A stretch of DNA of 64,000 bases from WLXB01 sp040221475. GTDB taxonomy: Bacteria > Pseudomonadota > Alphaproteobacteria > Rhodospirillales > Rhodospirillaceae. The stretch covers positions 124,001 through 188,000 of the forward strand of contig JAVKEJ010000058.1 of the NCBI GenBank assembly GCA_040221475.1, given 5' to 3'. Below are positions 25,299 to 33,409 of the stretch, piece by piece (the first letter of the stretch is position 1; each line of letters opens with the position of its first letter). Made by a program: the position numbers and the translations under genes. The notes under the pieces were generated by a model. The model saw nothing but the letters and a program-made list of their open reading frames with translations, searched no databases and was not told the origin of the DNA.

Positions 25299-26291
25299 AT
25301 GTCAGAAGCTCGTTTTGACGTGGTCGGTATCGGTAGTGCAATTGTCGATATTCTCGCTCACACAGTAGATTCATTTTTATCCAACCATGATGCCACAAAA
25401 GGCACCATGTTATGGGTAGAAGAAGATCAATCTGAGGCTTTATACAAAGAAATAGGCCCAGCTATTGAAGCGTCTGGTGGCTCAGCAGCGAACACGATGG
25501 CTGGAATAGCCTCTTTTGGCGGAAAGCCGGCTTTTATCGGCAAAACCAAGCAAGATCAGCTGGGGGCTATTTTTGCCCATGATATTCGTGCAGTTGGGGT
25601 TCATTATGAAACTGAACCCCTAAAAGATGGGCTTGCTTCGGCACGTTGTATCATTTTGGTGACCCCAGACGCACAGCGCACCATGTTTACTTATCTGGGG
25701 GCCAGCGGGTCACTTTCCGCTTCTGATATGGACGCAGACCTTATTGCCGCCTCGAAAGTGCTTTACATTGAAGGGTATCAATGGGATTTGCCTGAGACAA
25801 AGAAGGCGATCATTGAAGCCTGTAAGGTTGTTGGCCGAGCCGGCGGTAAGGTTGCGCTTACGCTCTCTGATCCCTTTGTGGTTGAGCGTCATCGCAACGA
25901 TCTCTTCGATCTCGTGAACGAACACGTCGATATCTTGTTTGCAAATGAACAGGAAATCACGACGCTGTTTCGCTCCAATAGTTTTGATGAGGCGGTGGAG
26001 GCTATAGACGGTCGTGTTGAAATTGCAGCGTTAACACGCGGTGAAGACGGCGCTGTTACGGTTACAAAGGATAAACTTATTCAAACACCCGCGGCTCCTG
26101 TAAAAAAGGTCGTCGACACTACGGGAGCCGGTGACTTATACGCTGCCGGTTTCTTGTTTGGGTATACCCGTGGTGATGATTTGAAAATGTGCGCCAGTCT
26201 TGGTGCCCTGGCTGCCGGGGAAGTGATCTCGCATATGGGGGCCCGACCTGAAATATCTCTTAAAGACCTTGCTGCTAAGAACGGTTTCTAA
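25299..26291 (+). CDS. PfkB-family carbohydrate/nucleoside kinase, probable adenosine kinase
   Basis: The ATG at 25299, with GGAG upstream, yields 330 residues; an earlier in-frame ATG at 25212 overlaps the divergent gene and is not conserved. Ribokinase-family signatures are the N-terminal GSAIVDILA, SGGSAANTMAGIASFGG and the C-terminal anion hole/catalytic base VDTTGAGDLYAAGFLFG (Asp of GAGD). The overall pattern matches bacterial adenosine kinases, which phosphorylate adenosine to AMP using ATP. It is followed by typA after 42 bases on the same strand. Sugar specificity cannot be excluded. Confidence 0.85.
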   Translation: MSEARFDVVGIGSAIVDILAHTVDSFLSNHDATKGTMLWVEEDQSEALYKEIGPAIEASGGSAANTMAGIASFGGKPAFIGKTKQDQLGAIFAHDIRAVGVHYETEPLKDGLASARCIILVTPDAQRTMFTYLGASGSLSASDMDADLIAASKVLYIEGYQWDLPETKKAIIEACKVVGRAGGKVALTLSDPFVVERHRNDLFDLVNEHVDILFANEQEITTLFRSNSFDEAVEAIDGRVEIAALTRGEDGAVTVTKDKLIQTPAAPVKKVVDTTGAGDLYAAGFLFGYTRGDDLKMCASLGALAAGEVISHMGARPEISLKDLAAKNGF

Positions 26292-26333
26292 TCATCCCTT
26301 TTATTCATCTCTTTTAACTCCTGGATTTATTTT

Positions 26334-28157
26334 ATGTCGCTTCGCAACATTGCGATTATCGCGCACGTCGACCACGGCAAAACAACCCTCGTGGATGCTC
26401 TCTTTCGCCAGTCCGGCATGGTTCGCGAGAATCAACGTGTCGAAGAACGAGCCATGGATTCCGGTGAGCTTGAAAAAGAACGCGGCATTACCATTCTCGC
26501 GAAATGCACCTCTGTTACGTGGCGCAATACCAAAATCAATATTGTTGATACGCCAGGCCACGCTGATTTTGGCGGCGAAGTGGAACGTATTCTTTCTATG
26601 GTTGATGGTGCCGTATTGCTGGTGGATGCGGCAGAGGGTCCCTTGCCGCAAACCAAGTTCGTTGTCTCTAAGGCGCTTGAACTTGGTATGCGTCCTATCG
26701 TTGTGATTAACAAAGTCGACCGCGGAGATGCCCGCCCGCAAGAGGTGCTCAACGAAGTATTCGATATGTTTGACGCGCTAGGTGCCGATGAACACCAGCT
26801 TGATTTTCCAGTTCTCTATGCGGTGGGTCGCGATGGCTGGGCCGTTGAAGACCTTGAAAAAGATACCGGTGTTAATCTTACACCCTTGTTCGATCTCATC
26901 GTTTCGCATGTGCCCTCGCCCAAACACGATACCGAAGCGCCGTTCACGATGTTGGCAACGACGCTCGAAGCTGACCCTTATCTGGGCCGCATTCTGACCG
27001 GACGCATTGCAACTGGTCGTTGCAAGGTCAATATGCCGATCAAAGCGTTAGATCGCGACGGCACAAAATTAGAGGATGGTCGTGCGACCAAGCTTCTCGC
27101 CTTCCGTGGCCTGGAGCGGATTCCTGTCGAGAGTGCAGATGCCGGTGATATTGTGGCCATTGCGGGCCTCAGCGTCGCAACCGTTGCGCATACCCTATGT
27201 GCGCCAGAGGTTACTCAACCCTTAGACTCACGACCGGTTGATCCGCCAACCTTGGCGATGACGTTCTCTGTCAATGACTCCCCCTTAGCAGGGCGGGAAG
27301 GAAAGAAAGTTACCAGCCGCCAGATTGGTGAGCGTCTGTTCAGCGAAGCCGAGGGGAATGTAGCGATCAAGGTGACGGAAGCGGCGAGTCGTGATGCTTT
27401 CGAGGTTGCCGGTCGTGGCGAACTGCAACTCGGTGTGCTGATCGAAATTATGCGGCGCGAAGGGTTCGAGCTTTCTGTCTCGCGTCCACGTGTGTTGTTC
27501 AAAACGTCCGAAGACGGCAAAAAAGAAGAACCCATCGAAGAAGTCGTCATTGATGTTGATGAAGAGTTCTCGGGTGCTGTGGTTGAAGCCATGTCGGAGC
27601 GCAAAGCTGAAATGACGGCCATGAAGCCGTCTGGCGTGGGCAAAGTACGCATTACGTTCTTAGCGCCATCGCGCGGTTTAATTGGTTATCATGGACAATT
27701 CCTAACTGACACGCGCGGCACCGGCATTATGAACCGTCTCTATCATGCTTACGCGCCGTACAAGGGACCAATCGCAACCCGTCGTGAAGGGGTTTTGATC
27801 TCTAATTCTGACGGTGAATCAGTGGCCTATGCGCTGTTCAATCTTTTGGATCGCGGCCCTCAGTTCATTCCCCCAGGTGTGAAGGTCTATCGCGGGATGA
27901 TTATCGGTGAGCATAATCGAGACAACGACTTGGAAATTAATCCGCTCAAAGCCAAGCAGCTCACCAACATTCGGGCAGCTGGTAAAGATGATGCCATCAA
28001 GCTTCCACCCCCCCGGTTGATGTCATTAGAGCAAGCGCTTGCTTATATCCAAGACGATGAGCTGGTCGAAGTCACTCCAGAGAGCATTCGGTTGCGTAAA
28101 CAGTATCTTGATCCGAATGACCGTAAGAAGATGGCCAGCAAGGCGAACGCAGCGTAA
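26334..28157 (+). CDS. typA: Translational GTPase TypA/BipA
   Basis: A 607-residue EF-G-like GTPase that acts on ribosome assembly and stress adaptation. The G motifs are G1 AHVDHGKTTLVDAL, G2 around RGITI, G3 DTPGHADFGGEVER and G4 NKVD. These are followed by beta-barrel domain II, EF-G-like domains III and V, and the BipA-specific C-terminal domain with YHGQFLTDTRGTGIMN and VYRGMIIGEHNRDNDLE. Length is the usual 600-615. The transporter gene follows after nine bases. Confidence 0.96.
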   Translation: MSLRNIAIIAHVDHGKTTLVDALFRQSGMVRENQRVEERAMDSGELEKERGITILAKCTSVTWRNTKINIVDTPGHADFGGEVERILSMVDGAVLLVDAAEGPLPQTKFVVSKALELGMRPIVVINKVDRGDARPQEVLNEVFDMFDALGADEHQLDFPVLYAVGRDGWAVEDLEKDTGVNLTPLFDLIVSHVPSPKHDTEAPFTMLATTLEADPYLGRILTGRIATGRCKVNMPIKALDRDGTKLEDGRATKLLAFRGLERIPVESADAGDIVAIAGLSVATVAHTLCAPEVTQPLDSRPVDPPTLAMTFSVNDSPLAGREGKKVTSRQIGERLFSEAEGNVAIKVTEAASRDAFEVAGRGELQLGVLIEIMRREGFELSVSRPRVLFKTSEDGKKEEPIEEVVIDVDEEFSGAVVEAMSERKAEMTAMKPSGVGKVRITFLAPSRGLIGYHGQFLTDTRGTGIMNRLYHAYAPYKGPIATRREGVLISNSDGESVAYALFNLLDRGPQFIPPGVKVYRGMIIGEHNRDNDLEINPLKAKQLTNIRAAGKDDAIKLPPPRLMSLEQALAYIQDDELVEVTPESIRLRKQYLDPNDRKKMASKANAA

Positions 28158-28166
28158 CGTTAGCGC

Positions 28167-29486
28167 ATGGGTTTGCCCGCACTCAAAGATTGGATTACGG
28201 CTAGCCGCGTTTATTTTCAGCGTCGGCTAATTGTTATTTTTCTGCTGGGGTTTTCAGCGGGACTGCCCTTTCTTCTCATGTTTGGCACACTCACGGCTTG
28301 GTTATCGGAAGCCGGTGTAGACAAGACGTCCATCGGATTGTTTGTTCTTACGGGCACAGCATTTACGCTTAAGTTTCTCTGGGCTCCGCTGGTGGATCGT
28401 CTCCCACTGCCTTTTGTGACTCGTCTGTTTGGCCAACGCCGAAGCTGGCTCTTTCTGGCTCAGCTTGTGTGTGTTGTCAGTTTAATCGGCATCGCGATTT
28501 CAGACCCGGCCACGCGCTTATTGATTACGGTGCTCTGGACCGTGGTTCTTGCTTTTGCATCGGCGACCCAAGATATCGTTATTGATGCCTACCGCATTGA
28601 GACCCTCCGCGAAGATGAACAAGGGGCTGGGGCTGCTGCGTATCAAGTTGGCTATCGACTCGCCATGATTTCTTCCGGTGCTGGAGCTCTTTTGTTAGCG
28701 GATGTCGTGGGATGGTCGGCAAGTTATTTTGTTATGGCGGTTCTCATGAGTGTTGGGCTTCTGACCACACTTCTTAGTCCTGAGCCTAGTCGTCCGGCCT
28801 CTCTGGATATCTCTCACCTTAACCGCATGAACCGTTATGCTGTGTGGTTTAGAGAGTCTGTGATCTCTCCATTTCTGGACTTTCTCACGCGACCGGCCTG
28901 GTTGCCTATTCTCCTGTTTATTGTGTTTTACAAATATGCGGATGGTATTTGGGCCGCGATGGCCAATCCATTTTACTTAGAGCTTGGCTTTACCAAAACT
29001 CAGATTGCTTTGGTTTCTAAGACTTATGGTGTCGCGATGACGATTATAGGTGTCATCCTTGGTGGCGTCATGGTTGTCCGTCTTGGCATTCTTCGTTCTG
29101 TGTTATTTGGTGCAGTAACGATGGCGTTGACCAATTTACTCTATGCTGGGTTGGCCCTTGCGGGCCCCTCTGTGCCTGTCTTGATGGCCGTGATTTCTGT
29201 TGAAAACCTGACCAATGGTATTGGTGGGACCGTGTTCATCGCGTATCTCTCTAGCCTTTGCAATTTGGCTTACACGGCGACGCAGTACGCACTGCTAAGT
29301 TCGTTTATGAATGTCGCGCGTACATTTCTAGCGTCCGGAGGCGGGTGGTTGGCAGATCAGGTCGACTGGTTCACATTCTTCATTCTTACAACGGCAGCTG
29401 GTATACCGGGCGTTGTCTTGCTTCTGTATCTCATGAAGCGATTTCCTCATCATACGGAAACCGCGCGTCAAACACACCCGCAGTAG
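28167..29486 (+). CDS. ampG: AmpG-family muropeptide MFS transporter
   Basis: A 439-residue MFS protein with about 12 hydrophobic helices. The N-terminal portion LGFSAGLPFLLMFGTLTAWL and FTLKFLWAPLVDRL is characteristic of AmpG, the inner-membrane permease that imports anhydro-muropeptides for peptidoglycan recycling. The segment ATQDIVIDAYRIE is also an AmpG hallmark. It begins nine bases after typA and is convergent with phoR (4-base gap). The glucosaminidase at 44046-45062 is another peptidoglycan gene, but it is remote. Family assignment is firm; precise substrate is inferred. Confidence 0.88.
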   Translation: MGLPALKDWITASRVYFQRRLIVIFLLGFSAGLPFLLMFGTLTAWLSEAGVDKTSIGLFVLTGTAFTLKFLWAPLVDRLPLPFVTRLFGQRRSWLFLAQLVCVVSLIGIAISDPATRLLITVLWTVVLAFASATQDIVIDAYRIETLREDEQGAGAAAYQVGYRLAMISSGAGALLLADVVGWSASYFVMAVLMSVGLLTTLLSPEPSRPASLDISHLNRMNRYAVWFRESVISPFLDFLTRPAWLPILLFIVFYKYADGIWAAMANPFYLELGFTKTQIALVSKTYGVAMTIIGVILGGVMVVRLGILRSVLFGAVTMALTNLLYAGLALAGPSVPVLMAVISVENLTNGIGGTVFIAYLSSLCNLAYTATQYALLSSFMNVARTFLASGGGWLADQVDWFTFFILTTAAGIPGVVLLLYLMKRFPHHTETARQTHPQ

Positions 29487-29490
29487 TTAA

Positions 29491-30927
29491 CTAAGCAGCG
29501 GTCGCCGAAGAGTGCTTACGACTCAACGGCAAATCAGTGGGTTTTGCAATTGGCAGATAAACTGAAAATGTAGATCCGTCACCTACCTTACTGTCGATAA
29601 CCAGGTGCCCGCGATGGCGTTTTGTAATGTGTTTCACAATCGCAAGTCCAAGTCCTGTGCCGCCAAGCTCCCGTGATCGGGCGGTATCAATTCTATAAAA
29701 TCGCTCTGTGAGACGTGGAATATGCTCTCGTGCAATTCCCGGTCCGAAGTCACGCACGGTTATCACAACCCATGGCCCACCACTTGACCCAAGCGGGGCT
29801 TTTGTCTGTTCTGTAACCGTCACGTTTATATAGTCCGCATCACCACCGTACTTGATGGCATTTAATATAAGATTCTGAAATATCTGTGTCAGTTCGTCGG
29901 CATCAGCGATGACGTCTCGCACGGACGCGTCTGTGTCAATCTGAAGGGCAACACCGCGTTCTTTAGCCTGGCCACTCAACAGCTCGCAGGTTGTGTGGAT
30001 AATCTCGATCACATCAACGGAGTCCGTTGGCCGGGTATGTTCCTTCAATTCAATGCGTGACAGAGACAGCAAGTCTTCGATTAACCGGGCCATTAACGTT
30101 GCTTGTTTGAACATAATATCGAGAAAGCGTTGTCGGGCCTCTGGATCGTCTTTGGCGGGGCCGCGCAAAGTTTCTATAAAACCCAATACGCTGGCCAAGG
30201 GTGTGCGAAGTTCATGACTGGCATTCGCGACAAAGTCTGCGCGCATGCGATCCATTTTCACGCGCTCGGTCATATCGTGCAGCTGAACAATTGCTGCTGA
30301 ACCATCGGAGGGCGCCTCTGGCAGTGCGCTAATGACGCAGCCGAAGCTGCGTTCAACGGGCGCGGGCAGGGTAAACTGTGCTTGCCCAGAGGCACCGGTT
30401 TTTAAAGATCTGTCTGTCGCGTCAAGAATACGCGGATCACGAATAACTGTTGCGAGATCGCCCCCGGCAATTGCCCGGCCAAACAAATCTTCGGCCGCCA
30501 TATTGGCACCAATAACCTGACGCTCTGCGTCAATGATCAGAAGGGGGTCAGGGAAACTATCCAGAATGGCTTTGCGTGAACGCGCGAGTGACTCCGCTGC
30601 ATCTCGGCGATCTTCCCAAGACTTTTGTAAAGAGGCCAGGGCTGTCGCCAGTCGGCGCGCCGCTTCCGATCGCATAAACCTTGGTGGTTGGGCGGTTGGG
30701 TCTTCTATCAGGCGCTCGGCGTGACGGATCAGTTTTTCGAAATCACTCAGAAGCGTGAAGCAAAGAGAAACGGTTAGGCCGAAGACGACGGCTCCGGCCA
30801 GGAGAGCTTCCCATGCTGGAAGGCGGTCGATGGTCGTGAGCAAGCCCAAGACAAACCAGCCGGGCAAACTGATGATAACGGTCCAGCCTAAAACGCGTCT
30901 CACAGGCGCGAGAGGAAGGTTATTCAT
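29491..30927 (-). CDS. phoR: PhoR-like sensor histidine kinase
   Basis: A 478-residue membrane kinase. Two transmembrane helices fall in residues 12-62, then a PAS domain (about 110-220, DPLLIIDAERQVIGAN), HisKA with the phospho-accepting His in NASHELRTPLASVLGFIETL, and HATPase with the N box NLILNAIKYGG and G boxes VRDFGPGIA and GGTGLGLAIVKHI. The ETL extension of the H box is typical of PhoR, which senses phosphate through PstSCAB/PhoU. No phoB, pst or phoU gene is in the window. Its ATG overlaps the maeB stop (ATGA), so it is translationally coupled to a malic enzyme gene, an unusual partnership. Confidence 0.85.
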   Translation of the reverse strand: MNNLPLAPVRRVLGWTVIISLPGWFVLGLLTTIDRLPAWEALLAGAVVFGLTVSLCFTLLSDFEKLIRHAERLIEDPTAQPPRFMRSEAARRLATALASLQKSWEDRRDAAESLARSRKAILDSFPDPLLIIDAERQVIGANMAAEDLFGRAIAGGDLATVIRDPRILDATDRSLKTGASGQAQFTLPAPVERSFGCVISALPEAPSDGSAAIVQLHDMTERVKMDRMRADFVANASHELRTPLASVLGFIETLRGPAKDDPEARQRFLDIMFKQATLMARLIEDLLSLSRIELKEHTRPTDSVDVIEIIHTTCELLSGQAKERGVALQIDTDASVRDVIADADELTQIFQNLILNAIKYGGDADYINVTVTEQTKAPLGSSGGPWVVITVRDFGPGIAREHIPRLTERFYRIDTARSRELGGTGLGLAIVKHITKRHRGHLVIDSKVGDGSTFSVYLPIAKPTDLPLSRKHSSATAA

Positions 30928-33209
30928 ATTAGGGTTTCTGTCTTAGCCGCATTATGAGCCCCCATTAGAGCCATTTGGACTATATCTGAAACGGTCGCAT
31001 TCATTGACACGATTTGAGCCGGTTTTTCTAATCCCATTAAAACAGGGCCAACCTTCGTTCCCAATCCGTAAAAGCCGATGAGCTGTGTTGAAATATTTGC
31101 CGCGTGAAGGCCCGGCATTAATAGAATGTTGGCCGGTCCAGAAAGGCGGCAAAACGGATAAAGCTGATCTCGGTGAGGATTAAGAGCCGTATCAACACCC
31201 ATTTCACCGTCAAATTCAAAGTCGGCTTTTTCTTGTTCTAACAGCGTAACAGCTTCTCGAAGTCTTTCTGCGATGCCGCCCGGAGGGCTGCCAAAGTTCG
31301 AATAAGATAGGAAGGCGACACGTGGTTCGTGCCCCATAGATCGCGCAAAGGCTGCTGTTTGAAGGGCCATTTGTGCCAGATCTTCTGGTTCAGGCCGCTC
31401 GTTGACTGCTGTATCGGCAATAAACAAAGTCCGGCCTTTGCCAATGAGTAAGGTTAGTGCAAACACCAGCTCCCCGGCGCGCGAGGGGATAACACGTCGC
31501 ACTTCGTCTAAAGCTGTGTGATAGGGACGGGTTAATCCGGTCACCATGGCATCCGCATGTCCGGCGTTAACCATGCAGGCGGCAAAAACATTTCGATCCT
31601 GATTGACCATTCTCTGACAATCCCTGAGCAAAGATCCTTTTCGCTGTAGCCGCGCGTACAAGCTTTGCAAATAGGTTTCGTTGTGTTCAGATTCCTTCGC
31701 GTTGGTAATCATGATGCCGTCCAGGTCATCTGATTTGATGCCCATTTCAACCATGGCCGCTTCAACTTTCCGGCGACGCGCAACAAGTATCGCTTCGCCA
31801 TATCCGCTGTTTCTGTAAGTGATCGCCGCACGAATTGCACGTTCATCTTCGCCTTCGGCAAATACCATACGTTTTTGCTTCCGTGTGACTTCTGCGGCAA
31901 TGACTTGGAGACTTGTTACTGTTGGATCTAACCGCGCGGATAACTCAGTCTTGTAGGTCTCCAAATCATCTATTTGACGACGAGCCACGCCAGACTGCAT
32001 TGCTGCGTGGGCAACTGCGGGCGGCACAGCTGCGATAAGACGAGGGTCAAATGGAACGGGTATAATGTAGTCGCGGCCATATTTGAGTTTCCGGCCAGAA
32101 TAGGCTGCTGCAACCTCATCAGGGACATCTTCTCGGGCCAAATCTGCCAGGGCTCGCGCCGCAGCAATTTTCATTTCATCATTGATCGTGGTGGCGCGAA
32201 CGTCCAACGCTCCTCTGAATATAAAAGGAAAGCCAAGAACATTATTAATCTGGTTTGGATAGTCTGAACGGCCAGTTGCCATGATCACATCATCACGCAC
32301 CTGGGCTACGTCCTCCGGCGTTATCTCCGGGTCGGGGTTTGCCATTGCAAAAATGATCGGATTTGGGGCCATGGATTTTACCATCTCTGGCGTTACGGCC
32401 CCTTTAACCGATAATCCAAAGAAGGCATCAGCACCCTCCATGGCGTCAGCTAGATTGCGTTTATCAGTCTCAACGGCATGGGCTGATTTCCACTGGTTCA
32501 TGCCCTCTTGACGGCCTTTGTAGATTACGCCTTTTGAATCGCACATGATGACATTGTTGCTGGCAACGCCCATCGCTTTAACCAGTTCAATACAAGCCGT
32601 CGCAGCCGCGCCGGCCCCGTTAACCACGATTTTTATGTCTTCGAGGTTTCTGCCGGTTAGGTCGCAGGCATTAAAAAGCCCGGCTGCCGCAATAATAGAA
32701 GTGCCGTGCTGGTCGTCGTGGAAAACGGGAATATCCATCAACTCACGCAAGCGCTGCTCAATAATGAAGCACTCAGGTGCTTTAATATCCTCAAGATTGA
32801 TCCCACCAAAGGATGGCCCCAGGAACCGCACACTGTTGATAAATTCATCGACATCACGTGTGTCGATTTCCAGATCAATGCCATCGACGTCGGCAAAGCG
32901 CTTAAACAGCACAGCCTTGCCTTCCATGACGGGCTTCGAGGCCAGGGCCCCCAAATCCCCTAGGCCCAGCACAGCAGTGCCGTTAGAGATCACGGCAACC
33001 AAATTACCTTTTGCTGTATAATCGTAGGCTTTAGACGGATCAGCGGCAATTTCTCGGCATGGCGCGGCAACGCCAGGTGAGTAAGCCAAAGCCAAATCTC
33101 GTTGAGTGGTCAACGGTTTGGTTGCCTGAATTTCAATTTTTCCCGGTCGTCCAGAGGCATGCATTTGCAAAGAATCAAGATCTAAGCTGCGTGTAGCGGA
33201 ATCACTCAT
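30924..33209 (-). CDS. maeB: NADP-dependent malic enzyme with phosphotransacetylase-like domain
   Basis: A 761-residue two-domain MaeB. Residues 1-430 are the malic enzyme part, which oxidatively decarboxylates malate to pyruvate: LALAYSPGVAAPC, the catalytic FHDDQHGTSIIAAAG, and the nucleotide-binding VNGAGAAATACIEL. Residues 440-761 form a phosphate acetyltransferase-like domain (VFAEGEDERAIRAA, ADTAVNERPEPEDLA, GPANILLMPGLHAAN) that in MaeB proteins is regulatory and binds acetyl-CoA. Length is the normal about 760. It is divergent from mutS with a 200-base spacer (33210-33409) in which I see no clear operator. Confidence 0.95.
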   Translation of the reverse strand: MSDSATRSLDLDSLQMHASGRPGKIEIQATKPLTTQRDLALAYSPGVAAPCREIAADPSKAYDYTAKGNLVAVISNGTAVLGLGDLGALASKPVMEGKAVLFKRFADVDGIDLEIDTRDVDEFINSVRFLGPSFGGINLEDIKAPECFIIEQRLRELMDIPVFHDDQHGTSIIAAAGLFNACDLTGRNLEDIKIVVNGAGAAATACIELVKAMGVASNNVIMCDSKGVIYKGRQEGMNQWKSAHAVETDKRNLADAMEGADAFFGLSVKGAVTPEMVKSMAPNPIIFAMANPDPEITPEDVAQVRDDVIMATGRSDYPNQINNVLGFPFIFRGALDVRATTINDEMKIAAARALADLAREDVPDEVAAAYSGRKLKYGRDYIIPVPFDPRLIAAVPPAVAHAAMQSGVARRQIDDLETYKTELSARLDPTVTSLQVIAAEVTRKQKRMVFAEGEDERAIRAAITYRNSGYGEAILVARRRKVEAAMVEMGIKSDDLDGIMITNAKESEHNETYLQSLYARLQRKGSLLRDCQRMVNQDRNVFAACMVNAGHADAMVTGLTRPYHTALDEVRRVIPSRAGELVFALTLLIGKGRTLFIADTAVNERPEPEDLAQMALQTAAFARSMGHEPRVAFLSYSNFGSPPGGIAERLREAVTLLEQEKADFEFDGEMGVDTALNPHRDQLYPFCRLSGPANILLMPGLHAANISTQLIGFYGLGTKVGPVLMGLEKPAQIVSMNATVSDIVQMALMGAHNAAKTETLI

Positions 33210-33409
33210 AAAATAACTATCCAGAATTTGAGGGTCTAATTACCCGCCACCTTAATAAAGCCCATGGATATAGACATGTGCAAGGGAACAAGCTGAGGTT
33301 CATGCAAGTGTCATGACGTAATGGAGAACGTTTTCTGTCTCGTTCGACTGAGGTAGTGTGCTTATGCTGTACCCAATGACACTCATCCAAAGCTGAATCG
33401 GTCAAACTT

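Noticed and set aside
33210..33409. Possible tRNA or small RNA in the maeB-mutS spacer
   Set aside because: No cloverleaf arms or T-loop consensus could be assembled, and no terminator-like hairpin is present; it probably holds only the divergent promoters.
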